This document shows positions 10,484-18,848 of a stretch of DNA of 64,000 bases, piece after piece. How positions within the stretch are numbered: position 1 is the first letter of the stretch; each line of letters opens with the position of its first letter. Under the pieces are notes generated by a model, which worked only from the letters and a program-made list of their open reading frames with translations, was not told the DNA's origin and ran no database searches. Where the stretch lies: assembly GCF_036677455.1 (NCBI RefSeq), contig NZ_JAVBWL010000007.1:1-64000 (forward strand), written 5' to 3'. The DNA is from Methanoculleus sp036677455 (lineage in GTDB: Archaea > Halobacteriota > Methanomicrobia > Methanomicrobiales > Methanoculleaceae). The position numbers were made by a program, and so were the translations under genes.

Positions 10484-12067
10484 TCAGATCTCGGCGTGCT
10501 TCGCCGTGTGGATCCCGTCGATCTTCTTGATCTCTTCCATCGCATCGGCCGGCACCGCGGAGTCGACCGTGAGGACCATCAGCGCCTCCTGGCCGGGCTT
10601 GAAGCGCCCCACCTGCATCCCGGCGATGTTCACGTTCGCCCGGCCGAGGATCGTCGCGGCCTTGCCGATGACGCCCGGTTTGTCGATGTGGCGGGAGATG
10701 ACCACGTGGCCCGTCGGGGTCAGGTCGGTCATGTAGCCGCCGATGCTCACGATCCGCGCATGGTCCGGGGCCGAGACACTCCCGCTCACCGACTCGGTCA
10801 TCTTATCGGTCTTTGCGGTGATGCTGATGATGTTCCGGAAGCCCTGCGCCTCCTCGGTGGTGGTCTCGCTCAGCCGGATACCGCGCTCCTTGGCCACGAA
10901 TTCCGCGTTCACGAAGTTGACCGGCGCCTGCAGGATCGGGTCGAGCATCCCCTTCAGGATGACGCGGGTGATGAACTTCGTGTTCGGGAGCGCCGCTGCC
11001 TCGCCCCCGTAGGTGATCGTGATCGAGGCAAGCCTCCCTTCGATGAGCTGGATGAGGAGGCTCCCCATCTTCTGCGCGAGGACCGCGTAGGGCTCGACGA
11101 CTGCCTGCTGCTCCGCGGGGATCATCGGAGCGTTCACCACATACTTCGCCGCGCCACCCGAGAGAACGCTGATGCACTGGTTCGCGACCGATATCGCGAC
11201 GTTCTGCTGTGCCTCGACCGTGCTTGCCCCGAGGTGCGGCGTCACGATCACCTGGTCCAGCCCGAGGACCGGGGAGTCCGTTGGCGGTTCGCTCTCAAAG
11301 ACGTCCAGCGCCGCCCCGGCGACCTTGCCGCTCGCAATCGCGTCCGCAAGCGCCTGCTCGTCGATGATCCCGCCCCGGGCGCAGTTGATCAGCCGGACGC
11401 CGTCTCGCATCGTGGCGATGCTCCGTGCGTTGATGACGTGACGGGTCTCCTTGATCAGCGGCGTGTGGACGGTGATGACGTCCGCCCTCCGGAAGAGCTC
11501 CTCCATCGGCACCATCTCCACGCCGAGGGTTGCCGCCCGCTCACTGCTGATGAACGGGTCGTAGGCGATGCACTTCATCTCCATAGCCTGTGCACGCTTT
11601 GCCACCTCGCGCCCGATACGCCCGAATCCCATGATCCCGAGGACCTTGTCGTTGAGCTCGACGCCCATGAACTTAGAACGCTTCCACTCGCCCTTCTTGA
11701 GCGATGCAGTCGCCTGGGGGATATTGCGCGCAAGCGAGAGCATCATTGCCATCGTGTGCTCCGTGGCCGCGAGGGTGTTTCCTTCCGGAGCGTTCGCGAC
11801 GACGATGCCCCTGCGCGTCGCCGCCTCGGTATCGATATTGTCGACCCCGGCGCCTGCCCGGCCGATGAACTTGAGTTTTTCTCCCGCGTCGATGACACGC
11901 GCCGTAACCTCGGTCCCCGAACGCACCAGCAGGGCATCGTAGCCCCCGATAACCGCAACGAGTTGATCCTCGGTTAGCCCGGTATTGACATCCACATCGG
12001 CAAATCCCTTCAGGATGTCGATCCCTTCTTCTGCCAGCGGGTCGCTGACCAGCACTCTATATTTCAC
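10484..12067 (-). CDS. serA: D-3-phosphoglycerate dehydrogenase
   Basis: The 527-residue protein is the long archaeal/bacterial SerA form. It oxidises 3-phosphoglycerate to 3-phosphohydroxypyruvate with NAD, the first step of phosphorylated serine synthesis. An N-terminal 2-hydroxyacid dehydrogenase domain carries the Rossmann motif GFGRIG near residue 150. The catalytic Arg sits in CARGGIID, the Glu in FESEPP and the His in VTPHLGAST. A middle substrate-binding-like domain follows, and the last 75 residues form an ACT domain (HIDKPGVIGKAATIL), which usually gives serine feedback control. Start ATG 12067 lies about 30 nt from a minus-strand TATA-like block, so a very short leader is likely. 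It is divergent from ppsA. Confidence 0.96.
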   Translation of the reverse strand: MKYRVLVSDPLAEEGIDILKGFADVDVNTGLTEDQLVAVIGGYDALLVRSGTEVTARVIDAGEKLKFIGRAGAGVDNIDTEAATRRGIVVANAPEGNTLAATEHTMAMMLSLARNIPQATASLKKGEWKRSKFMGVELNDKVLGIMGFGRIGREVAKRAQAMEMKCIAYDPFISSERAATLGVEMVPMEELFRRADVITVHTPLIKETRHVINARSIATMRDGVRLINCARGGIIDEQALADAIASGKVAGAALDVFESEPPTDSPVLGLDQVIVTPHLGASTVEAQQNVAISVANQCISVLSGGAAKYVVNAPMIPAEQQAVVEPYAVLAQKMGSLLIQLIEGRLASITITYGGEAAALPNTKFITRVILKGMLDPILQAPVNFVNAEFVAKERGIRLSETTTEEAQGFRNIISITAKTDKMTESVSGSVSAPDHARIVSIGGYMTDLTPTGHVVISRHIDKPGVIGKAATILGRANVNIAGMQVGRFKPGQEALMVLTVDSAVPADAMEEIKKIDGIHTAKHAEI

Positions 12068-12162
12068 AGTTCAACCCATATCTCATTCGACATAATATGT
12101 ATTGATGCTTTTTCCTCCGAAATCTTTTATGTAATGGTGAGAAGTATATGTGTGGTGCGTGC
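12068..12162. promoter_or_regulatory. Divergent serA/ppsA promoter region
   Basis: This AT-rich spacer separates two divergent genes. ATACATATTATG around 12092-12104 can serve serA on the minus strand. TCTTTTATGTAATG around 12123-12136 can serve ppsA on the plus strand. Spacing to the start codons (about 25-35 nt) suggests nearly leaderless transcripts for both. Confidence 0.55.
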
Positions 12163-14457
12163 ATGAAGGAAATGCCCAACGTATTGTGGCTCGAAGAAAT
12201 AAAGAAGGAAGATATCATATCCGTAGGGGGAAAAGGAGCGTCACTGGGGGAGATGACCGCCATCGGCCTTCCTGTGCCGAAGGCGTTTGTGGTGACCGCC
12301 CAGGCGTTCCGCAAGTTCCTCGTTGAAACCGGAATCGAAGATACCCTCTTCCGCAGGCTGGAACGCCTGGATGTTGATGACAACGGAGCACTGGAGTCGG
12401 TCTCCAGGGACGTGCAGGACCTCGTCCTCGCCGTCGGCATCCCCGACCATATCAAAGCGGAGGTCGTCGATGCATACGCCCGGATGGGGGCGAACGGAAC
12501 GGTCGTCGCCGTCCGGTCGAGTGCCACCGCCGAAGACCTGCCTGAAGCCAGTTTCGCCGGCCAGCAGGAGACGTTTCTCAATATTCTCGGTGACGATGCC
12601 CTTCTCGATGCCGTCCAGCGGTGCTGGGCCTCGCTGTATGGCGCGCGGGCCATCTACTACCGGGCAAAGCAGGGGTTCGACGACCGGAGCGTGAACATCG
12701 CCGTCGTCGTACAGGAACTCATCCGGTCGGAGAAGTCCGGCGTCATGTTCACCTCCCACCCGGTCACCGGCGAGCCGCTGACCATCGTCGAGGGGTCCTG
12801 GGGCCTCGGGGAAGCCGTCGTCTCAGGGAGCGTCTCTCCCGACAACTACGTCTTCGACCTGCGCTCCGAGCGGGTGGTCGACCGCCTGATCGCCGAGAAG
12901 GAGATCATGATTGTACCGGAGGGCAAGCACGGGACGAAGATCGTCGAGCTCTCCGCAAAAGAGCGCACCGCCCCGGTCCTCACCGATGCGGAAGTGGCGC
13001 GCCTTGCCATGCTCGGTAAGATCGCCGAGGACCACTACGGCATCCCGCAGGATATCGAGTGGGCCATCGTGGGGGACGACGTCTTCATCCTCCAGTCCCG
13101 GCCCATCACGACGATCCGGCGGCCGGAGATCCCCCGTGCCGGTGCAGAGGCCGCGGGACAGCAGAAGAATACCCCCCTCGGCGTGGTGCTGCTGGAAGGC
13201 CAGGGCGCCTCCCCCGGCATCGCGAGCGGCCGTGTCGTGATCGTGCGGGACGTCAAGGAGACAAGCGCCGTCAAGGACGGCGACATCCTGGTCACGAAGA
13301 TGACCAACCCCGACATGGTGCCGGCGATGCGGCGGGTCAGCGCCATCATCACCGACGAAGGCGGCATGACCTGCCACGCGGCCATCGTGAGCAGGGAACT
13401 CGGGACGCCTGCGGTCGTCGGGACCAAGAAGGCAACGAAGATCCTGAACGACGGGCAGATCGTCACCGTCGACGGAGAGAAGGGCACCATCTACGAGGGA
13501 GCGGTCGAGGCGCCCACGGCGGCGGCACCGGCAGCCGTGACGGCGGCAGCGCCCGCCCCGGTGATCACCGGCACCCTCGTCAAGGTGAACGTCTCCCTCC
13601 CCGAGGCCGCACAGCGTGCCGCCGCCACCGGAGCGGACGGTGTCGGCCTTCTGCGGATCGAGCACCTCATCCTCGGCCTCTCAAAGACCCCCGGCTGGTA
13701 CATCGAGCACGACGAGGAGGAGACGTTCATCGCCGAACTCTACACCGGCATCAAGACGGTCCTCGACGCATTCCCGGGCAAGCCCGTCTGGGTCAGGACG
13801 CTCGATGCCCCGACCGACGAGTTCCGGAATATGGAGGGCGGTGAGGACGAGCCGCTTGAGCACAACCCGATGCTCGGCTGGCGCGGCATCCGCCGCGACC
13901 TCCAGAGCCCCGGCCAGTTCCGCCTGCAGGTTGAAGCGTTCAAGCGGCTCTGGGCCGCAGGCTACGACAACCTAGGCGTGATGTTCCCGATGGTCAACCA
14001 CCCCCGGGAGTTCATCAAGGCCCGGGCGATGATGGCGGAGTGGGGGGTCGACGTGGAGACGGCGACCCTCGGCGTCATGATCGAGATCCCGAGCAGCGCC
14101 ATCCTGGTCGAGGACTTCATCAAGGCCGGGATCCGGTTCGCGTCCTTCGGGACGAACGACCTGATCCAGTACACGCTCGCCATCGACCGGAACAACGAGA
14201 ACGTCGCCGACATGTACGAGCCCGAGCACCCCGCCGTGCTCAGGCTGATCGACTACGCGATCCAGACCTGCCGGGCGCACGGTGTCGAGTGCTCCATATG
14301 CGGCCAGGCCGGCTCCGACCCGAAGATGGTGACCTGGCTTGTCGAGCACGGCATCAGCAGCGTCTCCGCAAACATCGACGCGATTCCGCGGATCCGGGAG
14401 GCCGTTGCGCGGAAAGAGCGGCAGATCCTTCTTGATGCGGCGAGAAGAAATGCGTGA
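12163..14457 (+). CDS. ppsA: Phosphoenolpyruvate synthase
   Basis: This enzyme converts pyruvate, ATP and water to phosphoenolpyruvate, AMP and phosphate, the entry to gluconeogenesis from C2/C3 intermediates in methanogens. The N-terminal half is the ATP-binding domain (RSSATAEDLPEASFAGQQE). The central swivelling domain has the phosphohistidine motif GGMTCHAAIVSRELG. The C-terminal TIM barrel binds PEP/pyruvate (FGTNDLIQYTLAIDRNN, SICGQ). At about 764 residues it matches family length. ATG 12163 is chosen because GGTG lies just upstream; in-frame ATGs at 12148 and 12172 are alternatives. An Ala/Pro-rich linker near 13510-13570 joins domains. The stop overlaps the mfnA start by 8 nt. Confidence 0.96.
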   Translation: MKEMPNVLWLEEIKKEDIISVGGKGASLGEMTAIGLPVPKAFVVTAQAFRKFLVETGIEDTLFRRLERLDVDDNGALESVSRDVQDLVLAVGIPDHIKAEVVDAYARMGANGTVVAVRSSATAEDLPEASFAGQQETFLNILGDDALLDAVQRCWASLYGARAIYYRAKQGFDDRSVNIAVVVQELIRSEKSGVMFTSHPVTGEPLTIVEGSWGLGEAVVSGSVSPDNYVFDLRSERVVDRLIAEKEIMIVPEGKHGTKIVELSAKERTAPVLTDAEVARLAMLGKIAEDHYGIPQDIEWAIVGDDVFILQSRPITTIRRPEIPRAGAEAAGQQKNTPLGVVLLEGQGASPGIASGRVVIVRDVKETSAVKDGDILVTKMTNPDMVPAMRRVSAIITDEGGMTCHAAIVSRELGTPAVVGTKKATKILNDGQIVTVDGEKGTIYEGAVEAPTAAAPAAVTAAAPAPVITGTLVKVNVSLPEAAQRAAATGADGVGLLRIEHLILGLSKTPGWYIEHDEEETFIAELYTGIKTVLDAFPGKPVWVRTLDAPTDEFRNMEGGEDEPLEHNPMLGWRGIRRDLQSPGQFRLQVEAFKRLWAAGYDNLGVMFPMVNHPREFIKARAMMAEWGVDVETATLGVMIEIPSSAILVEDFIKAGIRFASFGTNDLIQYTLAIDRNNENVADMYEPEHPAVLRLIDYAIQTCRAHGVECSICGQAGSDPKMVTWLVEHGISSVSANIDAIPRIREAVARKERQILLDAARRNA

Positions 14458-15547
14458 AGTGGGATGCCCTGAGGAAGACCTCTTCTCCTTCCTCCTGTCA
14501 AAGCGACAGGAGGACCTCGGGTACCGGAACATCTTAAGTTCGATGTGCACGCCGCCCCATCCGGTCGCGGCACGGGCGCATGCCATGTTCCTCGAGACCA
14601 ACCTCGGAGACCCGGGGCTCTTCCCGGGGACGGCTGCGCTTGAGGAGCTCCTCGTCGAGCGGCTCGGCACCCTGATGCACCATCCCGGTGCAGGCGGCTA
14701 CGCCACCTCCGGCGGGACGGAGTCGAACATCCAGGCGTTCCGGATCGCAAAGAAGCAGAAACCGGTGACGTCGCCGAACGTCGTGGTCCCCGCCTCCGGC
14801 CACTTCTCGTTCCAGAAGGCCTGCGACATTCTGGACCTTGAGATGCGGACGGCACCGCTCGACGCGGAGTTCCGGATGGACGCGGAGGCGGCGGGCGATC
14901 TCATCGACAGAAACACCGTCTGCCTCGTCGGCATCGTCGGGACGACGGAGTACGGGATGATCGACCCCATCGCCGCTCTCTCCGATGCTGCCGAGGAACG
15001 GGACGTCTTCCTCCACATCGATGCCGCGTTCGGCGGGATGGTCGTCCCGTTCCTGGACCGGCCAGTCCCGTTCGACTTCCGGCTCCCCGGCGTCGACTCC
15101 ATCTCTGTGGACCCTCACAAGATGGGGATGAGCACCATCCCGGCAGGCTGCCTCCTCACCCGGGACCCGGCGTGCTTCTCGTGCCTCAACGTCGAGACGC
15201 CCTACCTGACGGTGAAGCGGGAGTGCACCCTGGCCGGCACCCGGCCGGGGGCGTCGGTGGCCGCCGCCGTCGCCGTCCTCGAGTACCTGGGGATGGACGG
15301 CATGCGGGCCGTGGTCGCCGGGTGTATGGAGAACATGCGAAGGCTGATCGAGGGGATGGAGACGTTCGGCTGTCCGCGGGCCGTGACCCCGGACGTCAAC
15401 GTGGCGACGTTCTCCTGCGACCGTGTGCCGCCCGGCTGGCGGGTCTCGAGAACCCGGGCAGGGCATATGCGGATCGTCTGCATGCCCCACGTCACCCGCG
15501 ATGTGATCGAGGCGTTTTTAAAAGACATGAGTGATCGCAATGCTTGA
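14450..15547 (+). CDS. mfnA: L-tyrosine/L-aspartate decarboxylase MfnA
   Basis: This PLP-dependent group II decarboxylase has 365 residues. In methanogens MfnA makes tyramine for methanofuran and can supply beta-alanine for coenzyme A from aspartate. The PLP lysine is in SVDPHKMGMS, and the cofactor-binding segments GGTESNIQAFR and HIDAAFGGMV are present. ATG 14450 overlaps the ppsA stop and fits the usual MfnA N-terminus, so the longer upstream frame is rejected. The next gene starts 8 nt before its stop, so ppsA-mfnA-hpt are probably cotranscribed. Family assignment is firm; which substrate dominates in vivo cannot be read from sequence. Confidence 0.92.
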   Translation: MREVGCPEEDLFSFLLSKRQEDLGYRNILSSMCTPPHPVAARAHAMFLETNLGDPGLFPGTAALEELLVERLGTLMHHPGAGGYATSGGTESNIQAFRIAKKQKPVTSPNVVVPASGHFSFQKACDILDLEMRTAPLDAEFRMDAEAAGDLIDRNTVCLVGIVGTTEYGMIDPIAALSDAAEERDVFLHIDAAFGGMVVPFLDRPVPFDFRLPGVDSISVDPHKMGMSTIPAGCLLTRDPACFSCLNVETPYLTVKRECTLAGTRPGASVAAAVAVLEYLGMDGMRAVVAGCMENMRRLIEGMETFGCPRAVTPDVNVATFSCDRVPPGWRVSRTRAGHMRIVCMPHVTRDVIEAFLKDMSDRNA

Positions 15548-16091
15548 ACGACTGATTCAATCACTGGAGACCGCTCCTATCGTGAAGCGGGGAGAGTACA
15601 ACTACTTCATCCACCCGATCACCGACGGGGTGCCGCTCCTTGAACCCGCGCTCCTCCGCGAGATCGGGTGCGCCATGGTGCGGTGCCTCGACTTCGCCGG
15701 GGTCGACAAGATCGTCGTCTGTGAGGCGATGGGCATCCATATCGGCGTCGCCCTCTCGATGATGACCGATATCCCGCTGGTGGTCGTCAGAAAGCGCTCC
15801 TACGGCCTGCCCGGGGAGGTCGCGGTCCACCAGACCACGGGCTACTCAAAGGGAGAACTCTACTTAAACGGCGTCGAGGCGGGCGACCGGGTCGTCATCA
15901 TCGACGACGTCTGCAGCACCGGGGGGACCATGCGCGCCCTGATCAGCGCGATAGAGAGCACCGGTGCCGAGATCGCCGACATCTGCGTGGTCATCGGGCG
16001 GGGTGATGCGGAGATCGGGAGGCCGATCAGGACCCTGGTCAGGATCGAGGTCGATGAAGACCGGGTGCGTGTCGTTGATACCGGTTGCTGA
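15540..16091 (+). CDS. hpt: Hypoxanthine/guanine phosphoribosyltransferase, archaeal type
   Basis: The 183-residue protein belongs to the archaeal HPRT group of purine salvage enzymes, transferring ribose-5-phosphate from PRPP to hypoxanthine or guanine. The PRPP-binding signature VVIIDDVCSTGGTMRAL is near residues 115-131. The N-terminal sequence with GEYNYFIHPITDGVP is typical of the Methanomicrobiales members. ATG 15540 is preferred over 15531 because family members begin with MLERL. It overlaps mfnA by 8 nt, and the following dph2 frame overlaps its 3' end. Confidence 0.9.
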   Translation: MLERLIQSLETAPIVKRGEYNYFIHPITDGVPLLEPALLREIGCAMVRCLDFAGVDKIVVCEAMGIHIGVALSMMTDIPLVVVRKRSYGLPGEVAVHQTTGYSKGELYLNGVEAGDRVVIIDDVCSTGGTMRALISAIESTGAEIADICVVIGRGDAEIGRPIRTLVRIEVDEDRVRVVDTGC

Positions 16092-17022
16092 TATCGTCGA
16101 GAAACTCCGCGCTCGCGGGGCGCGATCGGTCGCCCTCCAGTTCCCCGCCGGGCTCGCACGGCAGGCCCCGGGGACGGCCGCCGCCCTCCGCAGCGAGGGG
16201 TTTGAGGTGATCGTCAGCGGCGACCCCTGCTACGGGGGCTGCGACCTCGCGCTCGATGCCCTCGGGTTCGCGGACGTCCTGGTCCACTTCGGCCACGCAC
16301 CGGTCGAGGAACGGCCGGACGTAATCTACGAGCCGGTCTGGTTCGACTTCGACGTCGAGGTGCTCGAGGCGGCCCTCCCGCTCCTCCGCTCCCGCCGGGT
16401 CGGCCTCGTCACGACCGTCCAGCACGTCCACCTGATCGATGCGATGGCGGCCTATCTTGGCGACCACGGAATCGAGGCGGTCGTCGCTACCGGTGACGGG
16501 CGCACCCCGCTCGCGGGGCAGGTCCTCGGCTGCAACTTCGCCGCCGCACGGGCGACGGGGGCGGACGAGGTCCTCTTCGTCGGGACCGGGGTCTTTCACC
16601 CCATCGGTATCCGGCTCGCCACCCGGGCACGGGTCGTGGCGCTCGACCCCTACACCCGCGAGGTAGAGGAGGTCGACGCCGACCGCCTGGTCCGCCGCCG
16701 CGCCGCGGTGATGGCGAAGGCGGAAGGCGCCGCGAACTTCGGGATCATCGTCAGCACAAAGAGCGGGCAGCGGCGGATGGATCTCGCGCGAAGGCTCGTC
16801 GCCCTCTCCGATAAGGCGGTCCTGGTCGCGATGCGGGAGGTCTCGCCAGCCGAGATGCTCGACCTCGGCTTTGCCGCCTACGTGAACACCGCCTGTCCCC
16901 GGCTCGCCTACGACGACCAGATCCGGTTCCCGGTCCCGGTGCTGACGCCGCCGGAGTTCGAGATCCTCTGCGGGGTCCGGGCCTGGGACGACTATACCAT
17001 CGACGAGTACCTCTCCCCATGA
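16054..17022 (+). CDS. dph2: Diphthamide synthase Dph2 (2-(3-amino-3-carboxypropyl)histidine synthase)
   Basis: This noncanonical radical-SAM [4Fe-4S] enzyme transfers the aminocarboxypropyl group of SAM to a histidine of elongation factor 2. About 322 residues cover the three repeated Dph2 domains. The three cluster cysteines lie one per domain, in GDPCYGGCD, VLGCNFAAA and NTACPRLAYDD. The archaeal enzyme works as a homodimer. The start is uncertain: ATG 16054 or GTG 16069, both inside hpt. The 3' end overlaps the following methyltransferase by ATGA, implying translational coupling. Confidence 0.93.
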   Translation: MKTGCVSLIPVADIVEKLRARGARSVALQFPAGLARQAPGTAAALRSEGFEVIVSGDPCYGGCDLALDALGFADVLVHFGHAPVEERPDVIYEPVWFDFDVEVLEAALPLLRSRRVGLVTTVQHVHLIDAMAAYLGDHGIEAVVATGDGRTPLAGQVLGCNFAAARATGADEVLFVGTGVFHPIGIRLATRARVVALDPYTREVEEVDADRLVRRRAAVMAKAEGAANFGIIVSTKSGQRRMDLARRLVALSDKAVLVAMREVSPAEMLDLGFAAYVNTACPRLAYDDQIRFPVPVLTPPEFEILCGVRAWDDYTIDEYLSP

Positions 17023-17630
17023 ACCTGCGGCAACTGGAGATGCAACTCGAACGGCTCGAGGGCTTCGAGCGGCCGACTGCCCGGCTCGAACAGTACCAGA
17101 CGCCGGCCCCGGTCGCGGCCCGGCTCCTCCACCACGCCGCGATGCAGGGGGCGATCGAGGACCGTCGGGTCTGCGACCTCGGGTGCGGGACCGGGATCCT
17201 CGCCTGCGGGGCGGCGCTCCTCGGGGCCTCCGCCGTGACCGGGGTGGAGATCGACCCGGCCGCAATAGACGTCGCCCGGCGGAACACGGAGACCCTCGGG
17301 GTCTCGGTAGAGTTCCTCGTCGCCGACGTCCGGAGCCCCGACCTCGATCGGGCCGCCTTATTATGCGACACCGTCGTGATGAACCCGCCGTTCGGGGCGC
17401 AGAAGGCGCACGCCGACCGGCCGTTCATCGACCTTGCGCTCGAGATCGCGGGCGAGGTCTACGGCATCTTCAACGAGGGCTCGGCCCCGTTCGTCGCCTC
17501 CTACACGGAAGGCCGGGCGGAGATCGAAGAGGTGGTCCGGTGCGCGTTCCCGATGAAGCGGACGTTTGCCCACCACCGGAGAGAGCGAGTGGATATCACG
17601 GTAGAGATCCTACATTTACGCCGGATCTGA
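17019..17630 (+). CDS. METTL5-like N6-adenine rRNA methyltransferase
   Basis: The 203-residue protein has a class I SAM-binding fold. Motif I is CDLGCGTGILACGAALLGA (residues 52-70), the acidic ribose-binding residue is in GVEIDP, and the catalytic motif is NPPF near residue 122. That combination and the size match the archaeal/eukaryotic METTL5 group, which modifies an adenine of small-subunit rRNA; the substrate here is inference. It starts at the ATGA overlap with dph2 and sits with translation-related genes. Annotation as a generic protein or DNA methyltransferase is possible but less likely. Confidence 0.85.
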   Translation: MNLRQLEMQLERLEGFERPTARLEQYQTPAPVAARLLHHAAMQGAIEDRRVCDLGCGTGILACGAALLGASAVTGVEIDPAAIDVARRNTETLGVSVEFLVADVRSPDLDRAALLCDTVVMNPPFGAQKAHADRPFIDLALEIAGEVYGIFNEGSAPFVASYTEGRAEIEEVVRCAFPMKRTFAHHRRERVDITVEILHLRRI

Positions 17631-17635
17631 AGACC

Positions 17636-18805
17636 GTGACCACCAATACAAAATCCGTCTGGGGACTCTCCGCAGCCCACCTGGTGACCGACCTCTACTC
17701 ACCAGTGCTGCCCGCGATCCTGCCGCTCCTCATCGCCGATCAGGGCTACTCGTTCTTCCTCGCGGGACTGATCGTCACGGTCTACAACCTCACGTCATCG
17801 ATGGTGCAGCCGCTCGTCGGCTGGGTCTTCGATACCCGGGGGTTTGCCTTCCATATCAGCACGAGCGTGCTTCTGAGCGCGATCTTCATATCCATCGTCG
17901 GCCTTCTGGACAGTTACGCCCTTGTCCTTGCATCCGTCGCCATCGCGGCGCTGGGGCACGCCTTCTTTCATCCGAGCGCGCTCGGCACCGTCAGCCGCCT
18001 GGTCAAGGACGCGAACCGCGGGCGGCTCACCTCTTACTTCGTCATCGGCGGCAACCTGGGCTACGCGATCGGCCCCATCTGCGCCGGGATCGTGGTCGGG
18101 CTCATGGGCCTTGCCGGCCTCGTCATCCTGGTCATCCCCGGCATCGTGATGGCGGTGGTGCTCCGGCGCATCCTGCCCGCCCCCGACCGTGCCGCCGTCC
18201 CGGCGGCGCCTGCCCGGACGGAGCGGCCCGCCTACCGGGCGATCGCCCTCCTGGTCGTGGCATCGGGCCTCCGGGCGTGGGCGATCTTCGGTTCGGTCGC
18301 CTACCTCCCCACCTTCCTCACCCTGCGGGGGATCGACCTCGTGACCGCGAACCTGCTCGTCTCGGGCATGCTGATCGCCGGGGTCGTGGGACAACTCGCC
18401 GGCGGGATCCTCTCCGACCGCTACGGCCGGAAAGAATACACGCTCATCGGGCTTGTTGCCGCCGTCCCACCGTTCTTTGTATTCCTCACCTCGAGCGGCA
18501 TCGTCTCGATCGTTGCGCTGATGGTCTTCGGGTTCATCCTCTGGTCGACCTTCGCCGTCACCGTCGCGATGGCCCACGAGATAGCGCCGGGAAACGTCGG
18601 GCTCGTCTCCGGCCTGATGCTCGGCCTCGCGGTCGGCGTCGGCGGGATGGGGGTTGCGGCCACCGGGTGGATCGCCGATATGACCACGCTCACGCTCGGC
18701 CTCATGACGATCCCGGTCGCGATCGCTCTTGCCATCCCGCTCTTCATCGCCGTCCCCTACCCCTGGAAGGCTCTCGCCCGGGGTCGGTCTCCCTCCCGGG
18801 GATGA
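17636..18805 (+). CDS. Major facilitator superfamily transporter, fosmidomycin-resistance (Fsr) type
   Basis: The 389-residue protein has about 12 hydrophobic segments. It begins WGLSAAHLVTDLYSPVLPAILP, which resembles bacterial Fsr efflux carriers, and has the loop motif DRYGRKEY after the sixth helix. The GTG at 17636 is chosen because the longer frame upstream lies inside the methyltransferase gene. It is located in the inner membrane with export of a small molecule as the likely role; substrate unknown. Archaea use a mevalonate route, so fosmidomycin itself is an unlikely natural substrate. It sits 6 nt after the methyltransferase gene. Confidence 0.85.
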   Translation: MTTNTKSVWGLSAAHLVTDLYSPVLPAILPLLIADQGYSFFLAGLIVTVYNLTSSMVQPLVGWVFDTRGFAFHISTSVLLSAIFISIVGLLDSYALVLASVAIAALGHAFFHPSALGTVSRLVKDANRGRLTSYFVIGGNLGYAIGPICAGIVVGLMGLAGLVILVIPGIVMAVVLRRILPAPDRAAVPAAPARTERPAYRAIALLVVASGLRAWAIFGSVAYLPTFLTLRGIDLVTANLLVSGMLIAGVVGQLAGGILSDRYGRKEYTLIGLVAAVPPFFVFLTSSGIVSIVALMVFGFILWSTFAVTVAMAHEIAPGNVGLVSGLMLGLAVGVGGMGVAATGWIADMTTLTLGLMTIPVAIALAIPLFIAVPYPWKALARGRSPSRG

Positions 18806-18848
18806 GGGCCCCAACCCCTTAAGTAGAGGGAGTGCTGATTCACCCCCA

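Noticed and set aside
10276..10545. Minus-strand frame across the tRNA and serA end
   Set aside because: It runs through the tRNA-Val gene and into serA; composition is an artefact of GC-rich DNA.
10496..11977. 493-codon open frame antisense to serA
   Set aside because: Shadow frame of a well-supported gene in GC-rich DNA; His/Asp/Arg-rich composition without motifs.
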